Origin: a virus
Direction: 5' to 3' (one strand)
IMG/VR virus record: IMGVR_UViG_3300046467_001259
Location: 1-26,724 of that record
Length of the DNA: 26,724 nucleotides
Shown here: positions 9,348-16,568 of the stretch, piece by piece
How the letters are laid out: the number at the start of each line of letters is the position of its first letter
How positions within the stretch are numbered: position 1 is the stretch's first letter
The notes under the pieces: generated by a model
Databases searched by the model: none
Seen by the model: the letters and a program-made list of their open reading frames with translations, nothing else
What the model was told of the DNA's origin: nothing
Program-made: the position numbers and the translations under genes

Positions 9348-9800
9348 TTATTTCTCCTTGGGTAAGACGTAACTATCGCCTACTTGTACTGCTCCCAATT
9401 TTTCATATAGTTTCTTTGTTCTGTCCATGTCTCCAATCCCAGAATTAACTCCAAGGTTGATCTCTGCCACACCTTTGTTTACTCTGGCCCATTGGATGTA
9501 TCTTCTTAAAAGACTTGAACCCCATCCCCTTCCTTTCTGAGTTACATAAAAGAAAAGATCAGCAGATTGTTTCTTTCTGGAGTACCATAACTGGTTAGTA
9601 ACACCAATAAAGACACCCTCTATTACACCAACTATCTCTACTACATTAACCAAGTGCTCTGCTGAGAGAATACAAACTTGAACATTCTTTCTGATAATTT
9701 CTTCAGCTAAAGGAACACCCTTAGAGGAGGATTCTTTATGTGCTTCCTTAACAACTTTTATTATTTGAGGAATGTCGCCATTAACAGCGGCTCTAATCAA
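9348..9800 (-). CDS. GNAT-family N-acetyltransferase, 150 aa
   Basis: The length and layout match a single GNAT domain: an N-terminal MIRAAVNGDIPQI segment (strand 1 and helix 1), a central beta strand, then the acetyl-CoA pyrophosphate-binding motif A (QKGRGWGSSLLRRYIQWA, about residues 88-105), and the C-terminal DRTKKLYEKLGA motif B typical of the family. Such enzymes move an acetyl group from acetyl-CoA to an amine of a protein or small molecule; the substrate is unknown here. The start is TTG at 9800, overlapping the preceding TGA as TTGA, with GAAGGTGG upstream. No ATG closer to the start would preserve the N-terminal fold. Its place between two putative ejection proteins suggests acetylation of a virion component or of a host target. 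Confidence 0.82.
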   Translation of the reverse strand: MIRAAVNGDIPQIIKVVKEAHKESSSKGVPLAEEIIRKNVQVCILSAEHLVNVVEIVGVIEGVFIGVTNQLWYSRKKQSADLFFYVTQKGRGWGSSLLRRYIQWARVNKGVAEINLGVNSGIGDMDRTKKLYEKLGAVQVGDSYVLPKEK

Positions 9801-11062
9801 GTGCCACCTTCATAGTTACTATATGGATGAGCGCCTTGGAACCAATCTAGTATCCCTGCCGCGCTAGCACGATCCCTCATTTCTGACCAATTGGCTCTAG
9901 TTATATTGGTATTTATATAATCTTTTTCGGAGGACTGTTCATCAGTATCTCCACCATCATCATCATCGTCGTCATCTTGGTTGTCCCACATGTCCTTCCA
10001 TTTATCTATCCACTCACTAGGTGCCAAGTTCTCACCAAATATCATATCCCATATAAATGCGCTGGCTTCTGCATTGTCTGATATGGTTGACAAAATAGTT
10101 GCCGCATCAATCTTTATGCCCTGTAACTGTACGTCTATGCCCATCTTACCTAGTTGAAACTGAAGATCGGCTACGTATTTAGCCTTATCAAATCCAACAT
10201 CTATCCCATACTTTTGCATGTCGATACCGTATTCTTTTAATTCTGCATCGGTATCTATTCCATATCTTTGCAACTCAGCGGCAACTTTTGTTTTCCACCT
10301 GTTAGTAATATCCGCTATGTTAGCCGCCTGAATCTGATAACCACCGGCTATATGGGATAATGTTTCTTGAATAACACCCTTCAATCGAGTGTTCATATCC
10401 TCATAGTAAGCTGTGTTCTGCAATGTTCTATGCCTTTCAAGCATTCTTGCATCAGCTTCTGCTATAGGACCGGCTACAGAGAAAAGCGCTCTCATAACCT
10501 CCTCTTGTCCCATAGAAGCGTTACGACCTAAACCACGACCAGCCATCGCTCTAACTCTAGCTTCTGCGGCCTCTCTAAATAGTGGGCTATTCTTATCAAG
10601 GAGATCGCGGATTCTATTTTCTACATATTCATCATCTGATACTGGTAGTAACTTAATGTTAGTCGGGATAATGCTTTTATTGGGGTCATGCGCTGGCCCT
10701 TCATATTTTGCTTTTTCTGTGGGTTCAGTAGGAATATTTAACTTAGTAGTCTTGGTATAAGTTGGTGCTTTAGCAGTCGAGGCAGGTGCTGTACTTGTTG
10801 CTGTTCCTGTTCCTGTTGCTGTGCTCGTTGCTGTACTCGTAGTTGTTGATGTTGCCTTCTTCCACGAATGACCATGAGTCTGTACTGTTGCTTGCGCTTG
10901 GGTTAGGTTACCTTTCTTTATTAAATCTTTTACTACAGTTTTATAATTATCATAGTAACCTTTCATATTCTTATCATTTGGATCAAGCTTTTGACCCGTT
11001 TGATAAGTGCCACCTTTTACCCAGTCATCATAAGAGGGAATCTTTAAATTCGGATTTGCCAT
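9797..11062 (-). CDS. Putative internal virion / ejection protein with Thr-rich linker and YGID repeats, 421 aa
   Basis: Residues about 70-100 are an almost pure Thr/Ser/Ala/Gly linker. Residues about 155-220 carry a pattern I associate with phage structural proteins: SPLFREAAEARVRAMAGRGL, then GRNASMGQEEVMRA, then AGPIAEADARMLERH. A helical part follows with three near-regular YGID units (RYGIDTDAELKEYGID, QKYGIDVGFD) and a fourth, MGID. Near the C-terminus is an Asp run (about seven residues). The start at ATG 11062 follows AAAGAGATAAC, four bases after the nozzle stop. It opens the ejection block behind the tail genes, where podoviruses usually encode internal core proteins. The exact function is not known to me. 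Confidence 0.75.
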   Translation of the reverse strand: MANPNLKIPSYDDWVKGGTYQTGQKLDPNDKNMKGYYDNYKTVVKDLIKKGNLTQAQATVQTHGHSWKKATSTTTSTATSTATGTGTATSTAPASTAKAPTYTKTTKLNIPTEPTEKAKYEGPAHDPNKSIIPTNIKLLPVSDDEYVENRIRDLLDKNSPLFREAAEARVRAMAGRGLGRNASMGQEEVMRALFSVAGPIAEADARMLERHRTLQNTAYYEDMNTRLKGVIQETLSHIAGGYQIQAANIADITNRWKTKVAAELQRYGIDTDAELKEYGIDMQKYGIDVGFDKAKYVADLQFQLGKMGIDVQLQGIKIDAATILSTISDNAEASAFIWDMIFGENLAPSEWIDKWKDMWDNQDDDDDDDGGDTDEQSSEKDYINTNITRANWSEMRDRASAAGILDWFQGAHPYSNYEGGT

Positions 11063-11066
11063 ATTG

Positions 11067-12980
11067 TTATCTCTTTAAGCCGCGATCAGAATATTGAACT
11101 ACAGCGCCCTGCAATGTTACAGGCTTATCGTAGATAGAACTATTTTTTATAAGAATTCCCATATTTTCTCCCTGTCCTGCAATTCTTGTTCTTGCTTTAT
11201 CCATGATAGCAACACCTAATGAGTCATTAGAAACATCATCTACATTCCACTCATCATTTGTAACATCTACAGAGTAAACAGTAGATACTGGGACAGTCCC
11301 ATCTCCATAATTAAAATCTGGGTATATATCTAATGTTGTACTAGTATCAGCAGACAATTCTAGCAAAATTTCTCTAAATCTTTTCTTAAGTTGTGGAGTC
11401 CCGTAATGGAAATAAGCTAATCTAATAAAAGAAGCTACCGTGGCACCATCAAAGGACGTACCAGAATCAATTTTTCTAACGTAGCCATCTTCAAATCCAC
11501 CGTATAGAACCTCATCTCCATTAGCATCTTCTGCGGAACAGGCACAAATTATTTGATCAGACAGAGTAAAAGGAAGTATCCCTTCATTCTTTCCATTTAT
11601 AAATGTCATGGCTATGCCAGTTTTGTCAGTAAAATATAATCTGTATTGATTTTTTTCTCTAACTCTAAGAGCGGTAGCAACATTATCTTTATATTTTTGT
11701 ACGAGAGGGTCTACTTTTTCTGATATGACGGATTGCTTGAAGTCGCCAAAATTCAAAGTAGCATTTACAGATGTAATTCCCCTATCATCTAAGAATATAG
11801 TGCTATGTATCTTTTGTACTGTCTTATCTACTGCACCTGAACCGCTATAAAATGTTGTTAGATTCCAATCAGCAGAAGAAGTTCCATACAAAACGTAAGT
11901 ATTGTTTCTTCCAAATACAGCTAAAGCATCTTTAGATTCTATAGACAGTCCTGTTATTTCATCGCCTACAACAATTTCAGCCGCACCAGAAGTGGTACTA
12001 AAAATGGTAGGCAATTGTAGACTTGAGTTTTGTAGAGAGCCTTTGGGAAAGGTAAGAAACAAATGATTATTGTAAGCTTCTACATACTTTGGGGTATCGA
12101 CTGTCATCCCGGTGCGTATTTTTACAAAAGTAGTTCCATCATACTCAAATGCGTTATCTACAGTATTAGCACCGTACATCTTTGCAATGCCTTCAGAGCC
12201 TTTGAAATTAAAATTTACAAAATCATAAACGCCATTGACTTCAAGTGTTTGAGCATATTGAGTCCCATAAGCCTTCGCAATCGTTTGGGAAGCTGGTTGT
12301 CCTGAACCATTAATGTCAGCCCTTTTCGCTCCCGAAACTGTGATGTCTTCTCCATCAGTCCATGTCCCGCTACTATCTATAACAGATAAAAATCCTGCTG
12401 CATCATCACTAGACCATGCACCAGATGCTATCTGAATCTTTTTAACTGTTGCAGTCTGTCCAGAGGTTCCACCGACGATAGCGTCACCTTCTAAAATCTC
12501 TACAAGACCTCCATCAAAAGCAATTGTAGGACAGCTAAGATTCTCATCTGTTACAAAAGTTCCAGTAACACTTGTTAAAACGACTGTTCCACTTGCGCCC
12601 GTGTCCCAGTTTCCATAATAGGAAACACCAGCTATTGTTCCAGTTGCTCCATTTGCGCCCGTTAAAACAGCACCAACAACCATTTCACCATTAGTGGTTG
12701 TTGAGTCAAAATTAAGGGCAGTTCCTAAAGCTATTTCTGACCACCCAGAAGTGGTGGACTTGTACATACCAGCAGAGGCTCCGCCAGATTTATTTCTAAA
12801 GGCATATATATCCCCACTATATCCCCATACACCTAGAACATTTCCCTCACCGGGAACAACAGTAATAGTTTCCCTCTTCTCTTCAATTCTACCTTGTAAC
12901 TCTGTGACTAGTGTAGAGTCAGCGGTGGCATCCCTTAATACAGGGGGACCATGTGAAAGACAAGTGGCATAAAGCCCCAT
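11067..12980 (-). CDS. Tail nozzle / tubular protein B-like, C-terminal main part, 637 aa
   Basis: After a short leader, the sequence LVTELQGRIEEKRE, VPGEGNVLGVW and GYSGDIYAFRN is what I expect from the middle of phage tail nozzle or stabilisation proteins (SU10/T7-gp12-like beta-propeller proteins), not from their start. Two Gly-rich beta modules follow (NGATGTIAG and GGTSGQTATVKK), then propeller-like repeats with W/Y-rich strands such as NTYVLYGTSSADWNLTTFYS and a C-terminal beta part (LDIYPDFNYGDG). The usual N-terminus (FPFAGGLN and LDGYER) is missing and sits instead in the ORF at 13600-14121. The start is ATG 12980 in a TAATG overlap. The protein would plug or extend the tail tube below the adaptor. 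Confidence 0.72.
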   Translation of the reverse strand: MGLYATCLSHGPPVLRDATADSTLVTELQGRIEEKRETITVVPGEGNVLGVWGYSGDIYAFRNKSGGASAGMYKSTTSGWSEIALGTALNFDSTTTNGEMVVGAVLTGANGATGTIAGVSYYGNWDTGASGTVVLTSVTGTFVTDENLSCPTIAFDGGLVEILEGDAIVGGTSGQTATVKKIQIASGAWSSDDAAGFLSVIDSSGTWTDGEDITVSGAKRADINGSGQPASQTIAKAYGTQYAQTLEVNGVYDFVNFNFKGSEGIAKMYGANTVDNAFEYDGTTFVKIRTGMTVDTPKYVEAYNNHLFLTFPKGSLQNSSLQLPTIFSTTSGAAEIVVGDEITGLSIESKDALAVFGRNNTYVLYGTSSADWNLTTFYSGSGAVDKTVQKIHSTIFLDDRGITSVNATLNFGDFKQSVISEKVDPLVQKYKDNVATALRVREKNQYRLYFTDKTGIAMTFINGKNEGILPFTLSDQIICACSAEDANGDEVLYGGFEDGYVRKIDSGTSFDGATVASFIRLAYFHYGTPQLKKRFREILLELSADTSTTLDIYPDFNYGDGTVPVSTVYSVDVTNDEWNVDDVSNDSLGVAIMDKARTRIAGQGENMGILIKNSSIYDKPVTLQGAVVQYSDRGLKR

Positions 12981-12985
12981 TATCC
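12976..12985. repeat. 10-bp direct repeat, copy 1 (stop/start junction)
   Basis: The plus-strand decamer cccattatcc (coding strand GGATAATGGG) spans the TAA/ATG junction between the jelly-roll gene and the nozzle C-terminal gene. An identical copy lies at 13596-13605, exactly 620 bp away, at the other end of the jelly-roll gene. Confidence 0.85.
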
Positions 12986-13600
12986 TATCCTATATACCAT
13001 TAACTGCCCAAACCACAGAAGCATATTCTGGCTACTTCCATTGTCATGCTTTAGCCTAGCGTATACGTCTGTATAGGTTGTATGTCCAGTAGCGTCAATT
13101 ATTCCGCACATATTAAAATTAGCAGAATCATTGGCATTAGTTATATACTGTGATGATTTTAAAGCCGGAGCGTCTGTAGTACTTCCTCCTGTATTATCGG
13201 TAGATATCATAGCAGTCCAAATGATATTGGCAGTAGCTGATTGCTTTATTGATAAGTTACAATTAACAGCGTAAAACCCTTTGTCATAAATTCTAATCTG
13301 GTCATTAGCAAAATCCGCGTCTGATCCAACAGTTGTTGCTGATACCGTTCCAGTATCCTGTGCTACGTCTGATCCAGATGACCCTAAAGACCAATCCACA
13401 GTTACTGTGGTTGCATTAGCTACTGCTTGAGTAGCTGGAGTTCCATCCCCTGCGGCATTGTTTATACAAGCGTAACCGCCCATACCGGATTCTGTAAATT
13501 GCCTAACCATCTGAGCCGTAATTGCCCCTGTGGTGTTATTAGCAAAACTAGTTCCGGTTAAGTACGCTCTAGTTTGCCTTAATGCTGTTGGTGTTCCCAT
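12980..13600 (-). CDS. Jelly-roll (C1q/TNF-like) structural protein inserted between nozzle halves, 206 aa
   Basis: The N-terminus contains FANNTTGAITAQMVRQFTES, similar to a leader I know from many phage tail-fibre and surface proteins. The remainder has the strand pattern of a C1q/TNF-type trimeric jelly roll: a Val/Thr-rich first part, then IRIYDKGFYAVNCNLSI, IIWTAMISTDN and a closing LLWFGQLMVYRIG strand. Such proteins decorate capsids or tails and may bind host glycans. It starts at ATG 13600 and stops at 12980, both in TAATG overlaps, and is bounded by the same decamer at each end. It separates the two parts of the apparent nozzle gene, so it looks like an acquired cargo gene. Fold assignment is by eye. 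Confidence 0.7.
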   Translation of the reverse strand: MGTPTALRQTRAYLTGTSFANNTTGAITAQMVRQFTESGMGGYACINNAAGDGTPATQAVANATTVTVDWSLGSSGSDVAQDTGTVSATTVGSDADFANDQIRIYDKGFYAVNCNLSIKQSATANIIWTAMISTDNTGGSTTDAPALKSSQYITNANDSANFNMCGIIDATGHTTYTDVYARLKHDNGSSQNMLLWFGQLMVYRIG

Positions 13601-13605
13601 TATCC
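13596..13605. repeat. 10-bp direct repeat, copy 2 (stop/start junction)
   Basis: Identical to 12976-12985 and placed in the same way over the TAATG junction, here between the nozzle N-terminal ORF and the jelly-roll gene. Part of the identity is the functional TAATG itself; the flanking GG and GG bases are the informative part. Confidence 0.85.
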
Positions 13606-14121
13606 ATACTCCACATTGAATCCAGCGCCAAATGCGCTATCTGTATTTAGAAAATATATAGTCTCTCCGTCTTGAAGAGTTCCACTAGTGACCGTAAAGT
13701 AGATGTATCCTTCTGCGTCATCATCTATGAATGCACCAGCGGCGGTAACTATCTCTTCTACAGTTACAACCAGAACTTGGCCTATAGCCCCGCTAGTCTC
13801 TCCCTTAATCGTGCTACCCACGCGAGGTATCTGAAGATCAAATGCTATGCTATACGCGCTATCAAAGACAGAATCTTTCGCGCTACCAATAGTGTATGGT
13901 ATTCTGTAATACGTTATAGCAGACGGTAGCCCAGTGCCATCATCCCTTTCATACCCATCTAACCTATGGTATCTTCCCCTAATATCCACTTCAAAATTAT
14001 TTGCTGCCATGCACTCTCCCGGCTGTAGGGAAAGAACTGGATCAATAATATTTAATCCACCTGCAAATGGAAAGTATTTAGTATTAGTGGAGCTTCTCGC
14101 GCCAGTATTAAACAAACTCAT
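13600..14121 (-). CDS. Tail nozzle protein, N-terminal part (split gene), 173 aa
   Basis: The opening (KYFPFAGGLNIIDPVLSLQP, then NNFEVDIRGRYHRLDGYERD) matches the start I know for phage nozzle or stabilisation proteins of the SU10/P22-like type, which normally run 600-900 residues. Here the frame ends at residue 173, after one Gly-rich beta module (KGETSGAIGQVLVVTVEE) of the kind repeated in the 637-aa ORF further downstream. It starts at ATG 14121 in an ATGA overlap with the adaptor gene. The stop is a clean TAA in a TAATG overlap. It could be a separately made N-terminal subunit that assembles with the C-terminal protein, or a relic of a broken gene; intact spacing and coupling favour the first. 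Confidence 0.72.
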   Translation of the reverse strand: MSLFNTGARSSTNTKYFPFAGGLNIIDPVLSLQPGECMAANNFEVDIRGRYHRLDGYERDDGTGLPSAITYYRIPYTIGSAKDSVFDSAYSIAFDLQIPRVGSTIKGETSGAIGQVLVVTVEEIVTAAGAFIDDDAEGYIYFTVTSGTLQDGETIYFLNTDSAFGAGFNVEYG

Positions 14122-14807
14122 TCTGGCACTACCGTATAGTTTTCAAGATTCTGAACAACAGAGAACCTTCTATCCCTCTGTGATGGAAGTTGGTCAGCTT
14201 CTAACTTACCAAGCAAGTCATTAAACTCAGAAATAGCAGAACCCATAACTTCTGCGGCATCGTTCTGCTCTGCATAATACACTTTAGCCCTACATATAAT
14301 AATTCTTTGGAATCTTGTAGGTATCACAGGGGTATCTGTAGTAGCGCTTAATGTGGTTGGAGTTTTCCAATATTCGGCAGTAAGTGTTGTTGCCGCATCA
14401 GGAGTAGGATATAAATCAATTACATTATCTGGCTTAACTGAAAAGAACTCTGGAACTCCAGTGTCTACAGTTCCATATTTATAATCTTCCCTATATTCTC
14501 TCCATCCTACATATCCAAGGGGTTGCCAATTTGCAGACGTTGGGGCATAGACAACAGAATCTATGTTCCACTGAGCCAGATCAGATGGAGAACTTATGGT
14601 TGATGTTGAAGCAACAGTAGTTGTAGAATGTTCTCCCCATAAAAAATCCCAGTTAAACCACATACTACAGATATCTGTATTAGCATCTTTAATGTATCGA
14701 ACTACGTCTGCTTCATCTTCTGCTGTTGGTGTAACAGTAGACGGGCCTGTGCCGGGTATTCCAACTTCCCTAGCCATATCTTGACAAAGTTCTATATATG
14801 TACTCAT
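14118..14807 (-). CDS. Head-tail adaptor (connector) protein, 229 aa
   Basis: The protein begins MSTYIELCQDMAREVGIPGT, followed by a helix with an EADVVRYIKDANTDICSMW segment. A beta part (QWNIDSVVY, LGYVGWREYREDYKYG, PEFFSVKPDNVIDLYPTPD) and a long C-terminal helix (AISEFNDLLGKLEADQLPSQ) follow. This order and length match adaptor proteins of the SU10 or P22-gp4/T7-gp11 functional class, which form the ring between portal and nozzle. It sits directly upstream of the nozzle gene, with an ATGA overlap on both sides (glycosyltransferase before, nozzle N-terminus after), exactly where an adaptor is expected. The residues PTPDAATTLTAEYWK are the kind of conserved beta hairpin seen in the family. 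I am fairly sure of the role but not of the exact subfamily. Confidence 0.75.
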   Translation of the reverse strand: MSTYIELCQDMAREVGIPGTGPSTVTPTAEDEADVVRYIKDANTDICSMWFNWDFLWGEHSTTTVASTSTISSPSDLAQWNIDSVVYAPTSANWQPLGYVGWREYREDYKYGTVDTGVPEFFSVKPDNVIDLYPTPDAATTLTAEYWKTPTTLSATTDTPVIPTRFQRIIICRAKVYYAEQNDAAEVMGSAISEFNDLLGKLEADQLPSQRDRRFSVVQNLENYTVVPE

Positions 14808-15880
14808 TTAAGATTCCTTAATATATCTTGCGCTACTTTAAGATGGTCTATATTTGCGGCGCATAAAGAAGCCCCTGTTTCCTTATCCCTATTACAAGTG
14901 GCAAAGCCAAAATGTAACTTATGGCAAGGAAAGCAAGGGCAATCATCTGGTTCCATAGATGTGGTGTTTCTCCAATGCTTTGTTAAATTCTCTTTAGATG
15001 AATGAGAAAGAAAAATACACTTGTGATTTTTCATGGCACTAGCAGCATTTAACAAACCAGTTTCTGGCCCTACAATTACATCACAATGAGGAAGAAACGA
15101 AAGAGTTTTTGTAATAGACCATTTTCCAGACTTGGTTATTACTCTAGGTTCATTCTCCCATCCAGCCTCAAGAAGCTGGCAAATTTCGTCACCCATTGTA
15201 ATTATGCTAACATCCTTTCTTTTTAAAAGAAGAGTAGCAATAACATTATCTATCCAAGGATACACTTTATGAACAGAAGAACCAGAGAGAACAACCATTA
15301 CCACATTCTTTGTCTTAATTTTCTTCCTAGTTTTTTTAGCCCATCTCTTTTCTAATGATGAAGGATAATAAAAAGGAGCATGTTTAAAATCTATACCCGC
15401 TATTCTATGAGTTTCCTCAAGATAGTTTTTATTACACAGTTCGTGTATCCTTTCCTTGGGCCAATCATATTCTTCACAGCCTTCAACAACATGAGGTCTA
15501 CCATCAATCTCAATAGTTCTTTTAGGATTAAGAAGTAAAGTTCCTTCTATAGATTCTGATAACTGGATAAACTTATCAAAACATAGCGACATTTTTTCCC
15601 AGTATTCGCCAAGAGAAAAATTACTTATTTGATTATCATTTTGAACTATCAACTCATCAACATAAGGATTATTCAAAAGAAGAGAATTACCTATCTCAGT
15701 AGTATTAACACAGACCCTATATCCCATTTCCTTTAACACTGGAAACAAAGAGGAAGCCTGAATCATATCCCCAAAACCACCGTACCTTACAACACATGCA
15801 GTTTTTTCTTCTCTTATACCACCAAAATCTTTTGGCAAGTAGTCTTCTACTATTTTAGTAGTAACATATATCTTCTTCAT
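14804..15880 (-). CDS. GT9-family glycosyltransferase (ADP-heptose transferase-like), 358 aa
   Basis: The N-terminal half has the GT-B/GT9 opening VVRYGGFGDMIQASSLFPVL (residues 30-49). The C-terminal half has VVLSGSSVHKVYPW (196-209), a TMGDE turn (228-232) and the nucleotide-sugar site CDVIVGPETGLLNAASA (266-282), followed by an HSSKENLTKHW segment. These are hallmarks of heptosyltransferases such as RfaF/WaaF. The length is typical. A Cys cluster near the end (C314, C316, C319, C329, C340) could bind a metal. Likely reaction: transfer of a sugar from a nucleotide-activated donor to a glycan or protein; the acceptor is unknown. The gene overlaps its neighbours by ATGA and lies between head and adaptor genes. 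A sampled 60 bases (15301-15360) is 32% GC against 48% in the coat gene (17101-17160), so it may be acquired. Confidence 0.83.
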   Translation of the reverse strand: MKKIYVTTKIVEDYLPKDFGGIREEKTACVVRYGGFGDMIQASSLFPVLKEMGYRVCVNTTEIGNSLLLNNPYVDELIVQNDNQISNFSLGEYWEKMSLCFDKFIQLSESIEGTLLLNPKRTIEIDGRPHVVEGCEEYDWPKERIHELCNKNYLEETHRIAGIDFKHAPFYYPSSLEKRWAKKTRKKIKTKNVVMVVLSGSSVHKVYPWIDNVIATLLLKRKDVSIITMGDEICQLLEAGWENEPRVITKSGKWSITKTLSFLPHCDVIVGPETGLLNAASAMKNHKCIFLSHSSKENLTKHWRNTTSMEPDDCPCFPCHKLHFGFATCNRDKETGASLCAANIDHLKVAQDILRNLK

Positions 15881-16128
15881 GACATATGCGTTATAACTTT
15901 TTCTCTGACCGACTCAATCTTTTCATTATTCGAGAATTTAATACCCTCATCTCTTGCATAATGCATTAAAAGAGTTCTGCCACCTAATCCTTTTTGTTTT
16001 TTCGCCCAGTTAATATCTTTTTCTGTTACTTCTTCACCAGACGCATCAAAATTAAAACCGCCTTGCTCATACCTTATTTTTCGAGCGCCATAAATTGTGG
16101 CATAAGGTTTCTCCCAATCAATCTCCAC
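15877..16128 (-). CDS. Hypothetical small protein, 83 aa
   Basis: No family is recognised. The product is charged and mixed helix/strand: MEIDWEKPYATIYGARKIRY, then NFDASGEEVTEKDINWAKKQ, and a C-terminal helical part ending REKVITHMS. The start is GTG at 16128, supported by a strong GAGGAGATTAA ribosome binding site; no ATG in this frame has one. It follows the 64-aa gene after nine bases and its stop overlaps the glycosyltransferase start (ATGA). The middle (NWAKKQKGLGGRTLLMHYAR) contains a short basic stretch, but no DNA-binding motif can be claimed. It could be a minor head-completion protein or an accessory to the downstream enzyme. Confidence 0.65.
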   Translation of the reverse strand: MEIDWEKPYATIYGARKIRYEQGGFNFDASGEEVTEKDINWAKKQKGLGGRTLLMHYARDEGIKFSNNEKIESVREKVITHMS

Positions 16129-16137
16129 TTAATCTCC

Positions 16138-16332
16138 TCAGTCTACAGACCAACCAACCCATTCAGGTTTGTTTCCAACTCTAGCGTTGTTCTGTTTTTG
16201 GTTATCTTCATTCATATAAGTATCTTTTCCATCTACCAAAGTATAGCCACTCTCACGTGGATTATTTTCTGGCTTTGATTTCTTATTGAAAGTATCTCTT
16301 TGAAATTTACCACCCATGATAATTTCTATCAT
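16138..16332 (-). CDS. Hypothetical small hydrophilic protein, 64 aa
   Basis: No family is recognised. The protein is very polar, rich in Asn, Lys, Asp and Gly (GGKFQRDTFNKKSKPENNPR, then DTYMNEDNQKQNNARVGNK), and ends EWVGWSVD. I chose ATG 16332 because GGGGAAGATT precedes it at a suitable distance. The frame can be extended to a TTG at 16344, but that lies inside the terminator tail, and an internal ATG at 16317 has no visible binding site. It is the first gene after the hairpin terminator, so it needs either read-through or a promoter I could not identify. Confidence 0.55.
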   Translation of the reverse strand: MIEIIMGGKFQRDTFNKKSKPENNPRESGYTLVDGKDTYMNEDNQKQNNARVGNKPEWVGWSVD

Positions 16333-16342
16333 AATCTTCCCC

Positions 16343-16368
16343 AAGAGAAAGGGGGGCTTTCACCCCCC
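16343..16368 (-). terminator. Rho-independent terminator between head and tail gene blocks
   Basis: On the minus strand GGGGGG (16368-16363), loop TGAAAG and CCCCCC (16356-16351) form a six-pair all-GC stem followed by TTTCTCTT (16350-16343). It lies just after the last small head gene, in the only clear non-coding gap of the operon. The T tract is interrupted by C, so termination is probably partial, which would reduce but not abolish expression of tail genes relative to the coat protein. Confidence 0.75.
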
Positions 16369-16376
16369 GATCCATA

Positions 16377-16559
16377 TTAACGAAAGTTAAAAGAGCCTTC
16401 GGAAGGCGTTGAAACTTTCTTTTTTACGATTCCCATGGGCATCTGGTTTGGGCCGTGACTATCCATCCCCAATTCCTTGGGGCTTTCAGTAGCCTTTTCC
16501 AAACTAGACAAACCATTTTCAGGAATTTTACCGTCTGCTGAATGTTTATTACTAGCCAT
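16377..16559 (-). CDS. Hypothetical small polar protein, 60 aa
   Basis: The frame begins MASNKHSADGKIPENGLSSL and ends EGSFNFR; it is polar with Ser, Lys and Pro, probably disordered, and of unknown family. The frame is open further upstream to a TTG at 16577, but that start overlaps the preceding gene, whereas ATG 16559 has an excellent GGAGG five bases before it and leaves the preceding stop (16568) intact. It directly precedes the terminator. A minor head component or an accessory of the 131-aa protein is possible; nothing in the sequence decides this. Confidence 0.65.
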   Translation of the reverse strand: MASNKHSADGKIPENGLSSLEKATESPKELGMDSHGPNQMPMGIVKKKVSTPSEGSFNFR

Positions 16560-16563
16560 ATTT

Positions 16564-16568
16564 CCTCC
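16564..16568 (-). promoter_or_regulatory. GGAGG ribosome binding site fixing the start of the 60-aa gene
   Basis: GGAGG on the minus strand lies four bases before ATG 16559, ideal spacing. It includes the last bases of the preceding stop region, and it argues against the longer TTG-initiated version. Confidence 0.8.

Noticed and set aside
12976-13605. Idea that the nozzle halves would join in frame if the inserted gene were removed
   Set aside because: Joining at the repeats recreates a TAA-ATG junction, with the C-terminal part in another frame, so excision would give two coupled ORFs and not a single fused protein.
16345-16376. Promoter for the tail genes just after the terminator
   Set aside because: I found no convincing -10/-35 pair or phage-type promoter in the short gap; only the hairpin is supported.
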